Part shown: positions 20,189-31,012 of the stretch, piece after piece
Layout: each line of letters starts with the position of its first letter
Numbering within the stretch: position 1 is the first letter of the stretch
From: Pythium myriotylum
Taxonomy: Eukaryota > Oomycota > Peronosporomycetes > Pythiales > Pythiaceae
Assembly: GCA_023091665.1 (NCBI GenBank)
Contig: JALJCQ010000031.1
Span: forward strand, 930,001 to 994,000
Direction: 5' to 3'
DNA: 64,000 nt
Program-made: the position numbers and the translations under genes
Notes under the pieces: model-generated
What the model was told of the DNA's origin: nothing
What the model saw: only the letters and a program-made list of their open reading frames with translations
Database searches by the model: none

Positions 20189-23100
20189 TTAGAGATCAGA
20201 GCTGACTATATCATCAAAAGCGGCAATCGTTTGGTTGGAAAGTCGATGGAGTCGGTTGTCCTCAAACAACACCTCGGTGTTGGGGCGAAAGAATGAATAG
20301 TCTGCATCTGAAGGGGTCTGGCCAATCCAGTGGAGACCACTTCTCGTGCGCACTCGTGAGAGTGAGACGTAGAGTGCGTGAGCGTCTACATTTCGCACAT
20401 TCGGTGGTCGTAGGTCTGTGATGGCGATTGAGTCTCGAGTTTCACCTTGAACCCCGTGGACTGTCGTGTCCAAGGCAGGCACGATGGGAAATCCCTTGAT
20501 CGATAGCGAGCGTTTACTGATCTGGATGGAAGCGGTAGTCTGGTGCACGGGCATGACCGAAACTGGCCATTCGGGCGGCAGCGAGGGGAAGCGGAGTGGA
20601 TTCGGGCAATTCGTGATATTCACGAAGATATTGGACGGCTGACTCGACGCCATCCAGGCGCCGTTAGGATGCACGGTGAACGTGCATCCAGGCTGCCAAT
20701 CGATATGGTGCACGATACCAGACGCTCCGTTTGCCACACCTTTGAGAAGACACTGATTTGTCTTGATTCGAACCGGCATGCCTACATAGACAAGTGAGAT
20801 CGACGTAGACAGATCCGAGGGCCGCATGAATGACGATACCAATGTAAAGGTGCAGAAAGACAGGGATATTGCCAGTCTTGCTGTCAGGTAATTGGTGCAG
20901 CACGAATAGCTCTTCACTCGTCAACTGTCGAGAGAGCCGGGCAGGGACAACGTAAACACGTCTTGTTGGTGCGAGTGTTCGTATGGCTAGCTGAATAGCC
21001 GAGTTGTTGACGCTGCACCTAGTGGCGTTGTCCGTTGATATTGTTTGGACCATGCTACTATTGCGAGTAGTGGAGTTTACGAGATTCGATAGTGAGGGTA
21101 TATGCGAACGAAGATGAGGATTCGATAACCTTTTTTTTGGGTCCCTAGGGGCCAGGGTCCCACTTGGGTCCCACCTCCGTTGTGGTAATATTACCACAGC
21201 AACTTGTTTTCAATTTTGTCTAGAGAAGGATAAGTGCGTGAATAGACGTAGCAACCGTGTCTATAAGGATCCAATATAGATTCACTAACGTGTGGATAGA
21301 TTCACTAACGTGTGGCGCTACGTTCGCGCCGACACGCCGACCTCCGCTTCGCTTCGGTGGCTCTGCAGTCGGCACGAGCCTCGCGTATTTAAAGAAAGTG
21401 GGCTCTGGACGTCGGCAAGCTTCGTCTCACTCCGGCAGGCGACCTGCGGCGCGGACCCCGGGTTGCTGCGGGGCGCTCCGCGCGCCCTTCGCAATACCCC
21501 CCTACGGGGAAGGGGCCCCCCGCTGCCTTCGGTCGTACTGCCTCATGATCACAGTTGGGTAATGCGGTTATTTTTCAAACAAGATGTAATATATCCCTAA
21601 TTTAGTACAGCTTCCACCCGGGACCCAAGTGGGACCTTGGCCCCTGGGGACCCAAAATAGAATTTACCGAGGATTCCAGTTGCCAAGTCGGGCACTCGCT
21701 AGCCATTCTCCCCATTGCGGGTCTTCGGCGAAACGCATGTTCTCTGTCAGGTATACGACCTTTGTAATTCCTTGATATAGCCGTCGGCCGCTGTCTTCAC
21801 TTGGTTTAAACGCTGCGCGGTCTGTTGTCTTCTTGTACAAGGGAAGACCAGTCACCGTCCGAAGCTGACAATGGTCAAACATGAGGACGACCAACAATCC
21901 ACCAAACGGCTCGCTGAGCGTGTCTTTCACGTGCCGTAACGATTCTTCCCATAGACCGAAGAAAGCCAGATTGGTCATGGACAACTCGTCCGCAACTACA
22001 CACTGCACAGGTGCCCATTGACGAAGAACATCGTCACTGGGAGACACGATGCGCTTGGGCAGATGAGAGGCGCTGGCACCAAGTCCGACAGATGCGTGCA
22101 TGGTACATCCCTCAAGACTAGCAGCAGCAATGCCAGTAGAAGCCACCACTTTGATCGCGTCCGAGTACCCCCAAGCTGTGACCAAAGCCCGAATTGCTCG
22201 TATTATCTGCGATTTTCCGGTACCACCGGCTCCTGTGACGATCAGAGCATCTCCGTTGAATACACGCGCGCGCGGAAAAGCGATTTCGACGTTGGTCAGC
22301 CGACTGAGTAGAGGCACCGCTATAAGCGTGAATGCAACGTGTTGCTTCCGATTCAACATATAGCGAGCAGAGACAGCGTCGATTCGTGCAAATGGAAGGA
22401 GTTCTTGATTTGTCGTGTCTGGAACAGGTGTTGATAGATAGCGAGTCGCCAAAACAAATTCATTGACTGTAACAGCAGGAGAGCCTGACAATTCAATGAT
22501 CCCCGATGCTGTAGTATGCTCTTGAGCGACTCCTGCACTTTGTTGTTGGAACCGAGTCACGTGCTGTGAGGTTATCGTGTGTTGAATCGCTGTCATCTCC
22601 ATTGTATTGTCTGGCGGTAGTGATACTGATGCAATAGAGGGTAGAAGCAGCTCTTGGACAACACTGAGTTCGTCGCCACCACTTGGCATGGTCTCGCTAC
22701 CGTCAAGCATGTCGACGTCCCCGTCAGTAGCGTACGTGTCTTCAGGAACCATGACATAATCGTTTGTTGATTGAGATGCTCTCTCCAATGGATTTACTGG
22801 CAAGTGGAGTACGTCATCATCGCTGCACTCATCTTCGTCGTCGCTGTTTCCATCGTCGTTAGCGCGCATCGCATCGCGATACTTCTGGGCCGCCAACAAG
22901 CAGATGTAATACTGCTGGTGCCGGTCAAGTGCTCTCTCTATATCAGCAGTATCGAATGGCTTCCACCGGTCGAAGAACGGCTTTGCCGAGTCTGTTCCAC
23001 TCATTATAATTCGTGGATCGCGGAATGGATGGTACAGAAGAGCAGCAACTCGGTAGTACAACTCAGACTGATCGGCGCAGTCCTCGTTGCCAAGTCGACT

Positions 23101-26100
23101 CATGTCTGGCAGCCTTGGCCCGATGATTTCCGGAACTCGAGGATACTCGTGGTAACGATAGTTGTGCTTGATAACATGCGCTCTTAACTGTGATGCATCG
23201 CTTGCCTTAAATGTACACGAGCGTGCGTTGCGGGTGGTACTTGTTCCCTCGCGATGGAACCATGCACAGAAGTCGTACCAACACACATCCTCCAAGCACT
23301 TTGGTCGCTCTAAATACTTAGAAATTGAAGTCTCAGAGTATAACTCTTCATTTCTGGATATGATCGATGCCTGTACGGTCTTCTCGTTGAGGATGTTGAT
23401 ACCCTCAACGAGAACGAGGCGTTCGAATGTGCAACCGAAGGTAACTGCCTCTCCCGCGAAGAGTATAGCTGTCGCTAGAGGCCCCCCCATTTCCATGACG
23501 CCTGTTGTCGCATACGCCAACGAGAGCAAACGGCCAATACCTTTCCCGTAGTCCGTTGACTGCAGATCGCGTTCGCGTTCGACACGCCTTCTAAATGCCA
23601 CGTCGACAATAGCAACATTGTCTAGAACTGTCTGCCGTTTTATCGTGTATTGAATCGCATACCGCGATGCCTGTAGACTGTCGCCGGACCAGAGAATCCT
23701 AGCGTCCATGTTGAAGTGGAGTATTCTTCGCCATGTCGGTACGTACGAGTTCAGCCACTGATTACCAATGCGCCTTTTGTATTGGATCGTATCGTCTCGG
23801 TCGAGTCCAGTTCTTGGCACGAGCTTGCGGAAAAAATTGTATCGGCACTTGGTACTTGCTCGTCCTTTAACACACGACGGTGTGTGATTGAACGCGTGGA
23901 CTTGGTCAAGGAGTAGAAGACGACTCAACTGTATTCTTGCAGTTGCTGGATCCGAAGACAGACCACCAAAGCGTGATTTGATCGCTGCCACAGCCTCAGA
24001 AGAACTAATAGCCTTGTATTCCCCATTCAACTCTTGCCACTGAGTATCAATCACGTTCGCGACGATCTCCGATTCTGTGAACGAACTGCTGCATGACGCA
24101 CACATTGCAACTGCAGGCGCTGCTACAGTGGACTTTAAAACGTGTTTGTACTTTTTGTGGATTGGCATAGCCGAGAGCGATCCTTCACAAGAGCGCCGCG
24201 GACACGGTATGTCGCTGATGATGTCGTATACAGGCAACTCCGCAGAGAATATCGACGCACAGTATTGTTCAAACTTTGCCTTGAGTCGCGCATCAGCCCG
24301 CAAGTAATCCCAGTCAGCCTGAGTTTCGGGAGGCCAGCGACCCATGCAACACCGTGATGATGGATGAACAACCGACCTTGTTGTTCCAGTGCGTACACGA
24401 GACACTCGACATGCCCAAATATGCCTCGCTGCGCCTTCGGCTTGTTAGTGTCGATATCCCAGCCTAAGAGGACATCGATGAGAATACGACAGCAGAGCTG
24501 ATAGTACTGGGCCTGTACGACGGTGTTACTCATGATGATGCGGGACATTTCGGAAGAGCAGGGCATGTTGATCGTGGAGCAGTCGCTGAGTTTTGCCGGA
24601 CGACCACCGGGAAGTGGGCAACACGTCCAGTACGCACACACGATAGAACAGTCGGGATTCGGCGTCAATGTCCAAAATATGGAAGGCGCACCAAACTTGA
24701 TAGTCATTGCGTCTACCATGCGTGCCATTTGCTCGCGTTCTTCGTTGCTCCCCCACATCTTAGATGAAGATGCGTTGATGGACTGAACACATCTAGACGC
24801 CGTAGCCGACTCTCGTCGCGGTAAAAAGGATCTCCCTAGCTTCCAGGCTTTCCGCTGGTCCGAACGATTGCGCATGGCTGTCTTCAGCTCGCTCGGAGAT
24901 ACATGCATGATGGATGTAGCAAGCGCGGGATCACGTCCAACACGAAGGAAGATCCCGCTCTTGACGCGAGCCATCGCAAGATAGTCGAACATCGTCAATT
25001 TGAACAAAGGGTCTTCGGCGAAACGATTCGTAGACAAGTTGAGATAGTGCAGTATGATCGCCCGGTGACTGTAGCGATGGCTACGAGGACTTGAAAACCC
25101 ACCGACCCCAAACGTGAGAAGATACGCATACAAACGTTCCATGTAATGGGGATCGTTGGATTTCAAGAGAGTCGTCGATCGACGTGCTACGAAGCTCCGA
25201 GTCGGGGAAGCCACAGCCGCGACAGCTCGCGTCAAACGCTCTTCTTCGCTGTTGTCGATTGTGGCCTCCATCAACACAGTCTGTGTCTCGACAAGTGTAC
25301 ACTCAGCAACCTCGCTAACATCTGTGGCGTCGCCCACTCGGGAGACTGATGCTTGTCGCGCTCGAGCCTCGGCAATCAGGCGTGCGGTGGTTTCATCCGG
25401 TTCAAGGCGTGTCGTAATGGTATCGCTAGAACAGCTTGCACCGTCGAATTCATTGTTCGCGTCGACATCTCGATACAGAGGGTTGAGTCGCAGAAGCAGT
25501 TCGTGTGCACGTCGTATCCGCGTAACATTGCAGTCGTGGCGCTTCGCCAAGAGAAGCTCCTGAGCTTGGGTCATCGGGCCAGCGAGAATCAACTGAAAGT
25601 TCTCACATCCAACGATGGATGGGACACTGCTCGCAATAGTTGCCGTTCGATTGTCCCAGCTCAGCAAATGGCTATGGAGCACGTTTCCAGGGCCACCGTA
25701 AACGACTTTGACAACACCGCGCACCTGGGCGAGCCCAACGGCTTGCTTCTCTATAATCGTTGCCTCGTCGAGCTCCCGGTACACACCTGCCACGAAGCAG
25801 TCTGCAATTGCGAATTTGGGGGGCTTCAAACCGATTGGCATACCGTCGGCGCTAGCTAGTCGAGTAGCAACTGAGCGCAAGTGGTTTATGCATTTCTTCG
25901 ATATCCACACACAACTTTCGCCGTCTTCGTTCAGATCAAACGCTTGCCTGGAGAGCAGCAACCCTTGCAACCGTATATCGATTGCTGAGCAGTCATAATA
26001 CTCCATTATCTCTGGTGTGCACCATGATGCACCCGTCAGTACAGCCCGCATCGCGTCAAACGGTAAGTCATCAACCCTCAGGTGCTCAGCATCGCTCGGA

Positions 26101-26285
26101 AAGACCCATGTGTTTGTTACAGAGCATACCTTACGATCAAGCACGTCGTCCGCGTGAAGCCGAGCGGCCTCGGATTCCAAGCGTTGTTTGTCTTCGTCGC
26201 TGAGAGGTGTGAATGCAAATGTACGATTGGTTTCTTCAAGGTATTCGTGACTGACCCAGCGGGACGATACTATAGCAGCACACAT
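20189..26285 (-). mobile_element. Helitron/Helentron-like Rep-helicase gene, disrupted
   Basis: Rolling-circle transposon gene (RepHel), read leftward from 26285. The Rep part has PSIFWTLTPNPDCS (Helitron-like N), YYQLCCRILIDVLLGWD and the two-His motif HHHGVAW. Further on are KCRYNFFRKLVPRT and YAIQYTIK, carrying the candidate catalytic Tyr. The PIF1-type helicase has Walker A GAGGTGKS, a Walker-B-like DELSM, a NMRF box and motif VI YVSLSRVRTRSG. Three features break the ORF: an apparent one-base deletion near 24328-24334 just after HHHGVAWVAGLP; the MITE at 21124-21668; and a 58-bp GT-AG intron at 20782-20839 that joins the final exon in frame. Termini were not located. Probably inactive because of the frameshift and MITE. 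Confidence 0.88.
21124..21668. mobile_element. MITE inserted in the Helitron helicase, 8-bp TSD
   Basis: 545-bp non-autonomous element. The ends are imperfect terminal inverted repeats: the left end starts GATAACC then TTTTGGGTCCC, and the right end, reverse-complemented, starts GGTAAAT then TTTTGGGTCCC. The similarity runs about 55 bp inward (GGGGCCA, GGTCCCACTTGGGTCCC). It is flanked by the direct repeat GAGGATTC at 21116-21123 and 21669-21676. Removing the element and one repeat rejoins the helicase frame. No coding capacity. The interior has a GC-rich block (about 21430-21530). An 8-bp duplication fits hAT- or P-type elements; the superfamily is otherwise unassigned. Confidence 0.87.
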
Positions 26286-26726
26286 AGACGATCAACAGTG
26301 CAGTATGCATGTTGCAAGCACCACGTGACTATACCTGGATGTCTGCGATTCATGCTGTGCATGCTACGGACTGCGAGTGAGCGTGCGCGTGCAATTTGAA
26401 GCTAAGCTCGCTTCCGGCTGGCATTTTTCCATTCGTATTGCACCAGTTCGGTCTGGCGTCGCACACTCACAGCGTGTGGGCGTGTCATCGAACACGAGTT
26501 GTACCTGGCACCCTTGACCAAGGAGCGCTCTTCTGCTGTTCCATCAGTTTTTTTGCGAGCGTACGCGACTGGAGGAGCCGCAATCAACTCTTCCTTCGAG
26601 TGGTTGTGAGAATCAGACCAAGTACTGCACAGAAGAGAGTGAATAAAAAAAAGGAACATCGCACCTTGAAGTTCCTCGTACCTATGGTTCCAGCCTTTAA
26701 ATCTTTGCAATGTAGGGTCGCGAAGT
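26286..26726. other. Region between Helitron gene and HTH ORF
   Basis: About 440 bp that should contain the Helitron 5' terminus and the promoter of the rightward genes. No TC-type 5' end could be fixed. No domain-bearing ORF. Confidence 0.35.
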
Positions 26727-27118
26727 ATGCACGAAGGGTCTGTCAGATACAATTGCACTTGCATTCCAGTTCCCAGGAGAAAGGTGGTAGAGATACCACG
26801 GAATCGATACACGACCTCAGAGAAACTGAAGATCATCGATGCGGCACGCAAGACCACAATCAAGGCTGCAAGCGCTCGATTCCATGTGCACCATACAACG
26901 GTCGCCAAGTGGATCGCGAGACGAGACAAAATACTCCAGCTACCTTTGGATGCAAGACGGAGTGTCCGATCGCCAACGAAAACAAACGAAGCTGGCACTT
27001 GTGAAAGTATCTCGTCGGCTGCTCCTACGGCGCCAACCGTCACTAGCGCAGCTAGCTCTATCGCCACAGTGGATACACATATCAGTAGTGATCACACGGC
27101 TTTAAGAACACAAACCGG
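26727..27118 (+). CDS. HTH (CENP-B/Psq-like) N-terminal coding segment
   Basis: The open frame from 26727 (which runs to 27368) encodes a helix-turn-helix like those at the start of pogo/Tigger transposases and CENP-B/Psq proteins: RYTTSEKLKIIDAARK, then TIKAASARFHVHHTTVAKWI. The downstream part of the frame is Ser/Thr-rich and overlaps the dehydratase-like gene in another frame. A possible GT-AG intron 27119-27210 would join it in phase to that gene, giving about 449 aa; its donor (GG/GTCTCA) and acceptor (TTTGCAAG) are only moderate. Alternatively it is a transposase remnant. I end the feature at the possible donor. Confidence 0.45.
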
Positions 27119-27142
27119 GTCTCAACCATCCAATCCCGATGC

Positions 27143-28168
27143 ATGCCTGCGGCGCTTTCGGTCGACACCGCATCTCAATCAATCCAATCCGGCGCCAGAT
27201 CGTTTGCAAGCTCAAGTCTCATCGTTGGATACAAAGGAGAGACCGGTAGTTTCGCAGACATTACAGCACGGAGCATTTTCGAAGATCTACTCGCTCACAG
27301 AGGACTACAGGCGCCAGGATTCGAGGTCACGGGGTACCCAGAAATTGGCGTTTTGTTTGAAGCTGTGAAAAAGCTCGATATCGATTACTGTGCCGTGGAG
27401 ACAGAGGCGTTGCTGTCGACAGCATACCCGGCAACGCTAGACCATTTCATATCGCTCGATTTGAAGATGGTGGGTGAGGTCACGTCCATCGAGGAAGTGA
27501 GTCTCTTCGGGCTTCCAGGTACAACACTTGACGAAGTCGACTGCATCATGTCTGACTGGCGTCTTCTGCAGCAACACGAGAGCCTCGTGGGTGATCTTGA
27601 AGTCACTCATCGCTGCACCATATTCAGACACGTTGTGTGGGACAGCGCTACAGCTTGTCGTATCATCCGCGAAGAAGGCGCCGAGAAAGCATTGGCCCTC
27701 TGTAGTGAAGAGGCAGGCACAACCAACGGGCTCGCGTCCGTTCGAGCTCATGTGAGTTCAGTATCCCCACAGTGCAAATACACCATCGTAGGGCGACGTG
27801 AAACAACAACACTGCGACTAGACAAATGCCGACCAATACTTCCAAGACGCCTGTGCACTATTCTCGTGCAGAGCCGTGGGCGAGCAACGCTTTTGGATAT
27901 AGTCGGCATATTCGTGTATCGCAGTCTGGTGATTGACCACGTATGCACGCGCCGTGTCGGCGACAATAGCGAACCGTATTGTGCATCTATGTCTACTGGT
28001 CTGCCCATCAAAACTCTAACCCGATTGTGCTGTAGGCTCACACACTCGAGTCTAATTACATACAATGCCAGTCCAGACGTCAATGTCGAAGCAGCACTCC
28101 ATCGACACCTACAAATAGCCGCTGAAATTGTCTTTGTGCTTGGGTACTACTTCTCCATTGTTGATTAA
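27143..28168 (+). CDS. Prephenate-dehydratase-like protein with ACT-like tail
   Basis: 341-aa ORF whose first 200 residues follow the prephenate dehydratase (phenylalanine synthesis) fold: VGYKGETGSFADITARSIF, DIDYCAVETEALLSTAYPATLDHF (the PIENS-like segment) and ALCSEEAGTTNGLASVRAHV. A following TILVQSRGRATLLDIVGIFV resembles the start of an ACT regulatory domain. The usual catalytic TRF motif appears as CKY (SPQCKYTIVGR), and PIENS is not conserved, so activity is doubtful. The start at 27143 is the first ATG of this frame, but see the HTH segment for a possible upstream exon. It may be a diverged regulatory or domesticated copy. Confidence 0.62.
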   Translation: MPAALSVDTASQSIQSGARSFASSSLIVGYKGETGSFADITARSIFEDLLAHRGLQAPGFEVTGYPEIGVLFEAVKKLDIDYCAVETEALLSTAYPATLDHFISLDLKMVGEVTSIEEVSLFGLPGTTLDEVDCIMSDWRLLQQHESLVGDLEVTHRCTIFRHVVWDSATACRIIREEGAEKALALCSEEAGTTNGLASVRAHVSSVSPQCKYTIVGRRETTTLRLDKCRPILPRRLCTILVQSRGRATLLDIVGIFVYRSLVIDHVCTRRVGDNSEPYCASMSTGLPIKTLTRLCCRLTHSSLITYNASPDVNVEAALHRHLQIAAEIVFVLGYYFSIVD

Positions 28169-28353
28169 GCAACTTAACAGACACACAAAAACAAAATATA
28201 TTCAACGCGCTGTATAAATCGATCACAAACATAAACTGACGAGCTGTTTTAGTCAGACGCGTCGACCTTCAGAGCGCTGAGCCTCGTAGTGAATTGGCAT
28301 GCGTAGCCAGCGTAAAGACATAGCCTCCACAAGGTACGTACGCAAACGATCGC

Positions 28354-29029
28354 TCAATCGGAAGTATACTCGGATTTCTTATTCACGTTTGCATCGGCCC
28401 CGTAAATACTGGCGGTGATCAGCTCTGTATCAACGATTTTCTTACGCTCTTGGTAATCGTCGCGAAGTCCCTCCATAGCAGACAACAGGCCCGTTATGAA
28501 GTAGTGTGTATGTAATTCCAGACTCAATGCGTTGTACCTTGTATAGGTCTTGCAGATCCTCGGTAGATCTCTTGTCGATGAAATGCAGGCGAACGGCAGG
28601 TCCATACTCACCTTTTTCGAACGTCTTCCATACCAACCGTAATCTGAGCTTGATATTTTTGACCTCATCTCTTGCCACTTCATCGTCTTGGTTCAGACTT
28701 GTGATGAACGCTTTCAACTCTAAGAGGGCACAGTTGCGGTAGTATATGTGTCATGCGTGTAAAACTCAGCGCTTTAGCATACCATCGACGCTTTCAATCG
28801 CGCGTTTGTTGTCCTCCTGCGCAATGGCTGATTCCACACGACGCAGTGGTGAGACGTAATTTGGCTCTGTGGCCCGGCTGTGATTCGACTCGGTTGTCCG
28901 GCTGTGATCCGGCTCTGCGGTCCGATTGGTTGCAATCACATGCCTCGCGCGCTTCACGGGAGACAAGAGCCCGGTAGTCGATTCCCTTGTTTCACTTGGG
29001 CTTCGCTTCTGGGTCGACGATACACCCAT
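28354..29029 (-). CDS. Unknown three-exon protein, 181 aa
   Basis: Not recognised. Exons 29029-28783, 28719-28538 and 28470-28354 join at GT-AG sites (63- and 67-bp introns) in frame, which argues for a real gene. The N-terminal 80 residues are basic and Ser/Thr-rich with three imperfect repeats (RTAEPDHS, RTTESNHS, RATEPNYV) and a KRAR cluster, so nuclear location is plausible. The C-terminal 100 residues are predicted helical and charged (DEVARDEVKNIKLRLRLVWK, EDLQDLYKGLRDDYQERKK), like a coiled coil. No enzyme motif. Confidence 0.55.
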
Positions 29030-29176
29030 TGTTAATGATGAAGTCTTATTAGGGAGTGATCAATTTTCTCGTTCATCATGCTCTGCTCGACTCTACAGAA
29101 CGGTGATCGACGCGTACAGGCGCAATGGAAAGATACACCTGTACCTAGGGTCTCTTTTTGGCTGCTAACGTTGAAC

Positions 29177-29392
29177 CTACGCGCTGCTGACCACGTCAAC
29201 GTCCATTCCCAGTTGCTCTTCGTGGTAGTTGAAGGCCATATTCCACCTCTGCGTGCCGTACATAGCGTTTGGATCTACCGCGACCCTTGACAGATCACAT
29301 TGAAGTTGAACGTTGGTCCTCGTGGGTGCGAAGGCACGTTCTGCGACCGTTGGAGCGAGTGTACGAGCCAACTGTTCATCTGTACAGCGCAT
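29177..29392 (-). CDS. Small ORF of unknown nature, 71 aa
   Basis: ATG-initiated ORF with protein-like composition (MRCTDEQLARTLAPTVAERA) and no recognisable domain. It lies upstream of, and on the same strand as, the 181-aa gene and could be an extra exon of it, but I found no convincing splice pair. Kept only as a possibility. Confidence 0.22.
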   Translation of the reverse strand: MRCTDEQLARTLAPTVAERAFAPTRTNVQLQCDLSRVAVDPNAMYGTQRWNMAFNYHEEQLGMDVDVVSSA

Positions 29393-29667
29393 ACTCGTTT
29401 TTAAAGGTTTCTTTAGCTCGCCGTTGAGATCCTATTACTTCATATCAACGAACGGCACCGATCAACCGATCAATGAGACCTCTTCCGCCGTCTGTCTTGC
29501 TGACCCAACCATGTTGCGGATTTGTGGAGCACGTGACGCATATTGTTTTGCCCAGATATACATCGCAAAATGAAACAAACGACCGTTCTTGCGTGGCTAC
29601 ACGATTGTGAGTCTGTCATGGGCAACTGCACTGGTCGATGATATAGACTGTTGTTGTAGTGTACCGC

Positions 29668-30783
29668 ATGCATGGGAGTGCGTCGAATCCAAACGAAGCG
29701 ATACTACAACCCACAACACTTGTGCATCTGGACGACGCACTCATGGAGCGCGAGAGTCACGTCCAACAGCGAAGCGCAAGCGAATCTAGCGATGATCCAC
29801 TCGATACTAGCGACAACGAGGATTGCATGGCAAACGCAAGCGACGAGAGAAACGAGAAGCGTATGAGCAACAGCACGTCCGACCTTCACAGCGTAGAGCC
29901 TGTGAGCAATAACTACAAAAACGGCACCGATATTTCCGCTGCCTTATCGATCCCTCGAATTAGCGGCTCTAGAAGTGCTCCCATCGAAATCAGCGATGAC
30001 GACAGCATCATGTCTAGCTCCGACTGCGAGAGAGATATGCTATCTGCAAGAAACAACAACGGAAACATCCTCGATCATCTGGCTACTCGGCCGACTTACG
30101 AGACCAACGACTTCACAGAAAAGGCAACTAGCGATCGAGGACCTGCATCAGCTGCATCATGGCCGTCAGACATAAAGCACTGGTTCAACAACGAGAGCCC
30201 TGAACAGGTGCGATTCACTCCAGACCGAAATTTGGGCAGGTGCAAGTGCACATCTGGCTGCTCCGAACAAACGTGTTTGAATGCGAGCAGCGCGATCTAC
30301 TGTCTACCAAACAACTGCAACCTATGGCGAATGTGCGATAATCGGCTGACAGACTGCCAATCGCTCGCTCTCGTACACGGCAAGAAGGGATACGGTGTCA
30401 TTACTACTGCACCTCTGCAGAGGCTCACAGTCATTGGTGAATACTGCGGCGTCGTCACCACCCAACACCGACTGACAGCAAATCAAGTCCTGTGCGGGTA
30501 TGTTCTGCAGTTCAAATCGGCGTCCATCAAAGGCCAAACAGTGTACATCGATGCATCCACTGCAGGGAGCATGTGCCGATTCGTCAATCACTCATGTTCA
30601 CCAAATTCTAGATTTGAGGAGAGAGCAAACCGGAGATCACGGAAGATGATCATCATCACGCACACATCCATCCCTGCCGGGGATGAGATAACAGTCAGAT
30701 ACGAATCTGAACGGCCGTTCGAATGCCTGTGCAATGCTGAAAACTGCAAATCTAAAAGACCAAGTAAAGTAGTTAACTTCTGA
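29668..30783 (+). CDS. SET-domain lysine methyltransferase
   Basis: Probable histone lysine N-methyltransferase, 371 aa. The N-terminal 160 residues are acidic/Ser-rich and disordered (SDDPLDTSDNEDC). A Cys-rich pre-SET/AWS-like region follows (CKCTSGCSEQTCLN). The SET domain (about 225-345) has KGYGVITTAPL, IGEYCGVV, the catalytic/SAM segment RFVNHSCSPNS and GDEITVRYES. A post-SET CLCNAENC completes the zinc site. All core motifs are present, so it may be active. An open frame runs upstream to a TTGTAG that could be an acceptor, so a further 5' exon is possible. It sits between transposons; gene or element passenger is undecided. Confidence 0.85.
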   Translation: MHGSASNPNEAILQPTTLVHLDDALMERESHVQQRSASESSDDPLDTSDNEDCMANASDERNEKRMSNSTSDLHSVEPVSNNYKNGTDISAALSIPRISGSRSAPIEISDDDSIMSSSDCERDMLSARNNNGNILDHLATRPTYETNDFTEKATSDRGPASAASWPSDIKHWFNNESPEQVRFTPDRNLGRCKCTSGCSEQTCLNASSAIYCLPNNCNLWRMCDNRLTDCQSLALVHGKKGYGVITTAPLQRLTVIGEYCGVVTTQHRLTANQVLCGYVLQFKSASIKGQTVYIDASTAGSMCRFVNHSCSPNSRFEERANRRSRKMIIITHTSIPAGDEITVRYESERPFECLCNAENCKSKRPSKVVNF

Positions 30784-30925
30784 ATGACTCGACCGCAATT
30801 ACTTTCCATAACATTGGCTTTACATGTCGAAGTGCTCTCAAACCTCAGCAGTGCTCACTTTCTCTGACTCCTAGCACGGCCCATCGTCTGGGTCTGGACT
30901 TAGAATGATCAAAGTCCATATCCTG

Positions 30926-31012
30926 TACAGACGCCTCAACGACGCTGTCCATATTTTGCCCAGACGCCTCAACGACGCCTCAACGACGCTTCAACGACGC
31001 CTCAACGGCGTT
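30926..31012. repeat. Short tandem repeat, CGCCTCAACGA-type
   Basis: Five to six degenerate copies of a CGCCTCAACGAC unit, some adjacent and one pair separated by TGTCCATATTTTGCCCAGA. Minisatellite-like, non-coding. Confidence 0.7.

Noticed and set aside
24315..24352. Short intron explaining the Helitron frame break
   Set aside because: The only segments with GT-AG ends are 23 or 34 bp; 34 leads to a stop and 23 is too short to splice.
26402..27067. 221-codon minus-strand ORF opposite the HTH segment
   Set aside because: Hydrophobic-looking but lies antisense to the clearer HTH helix and has no recognisable family.
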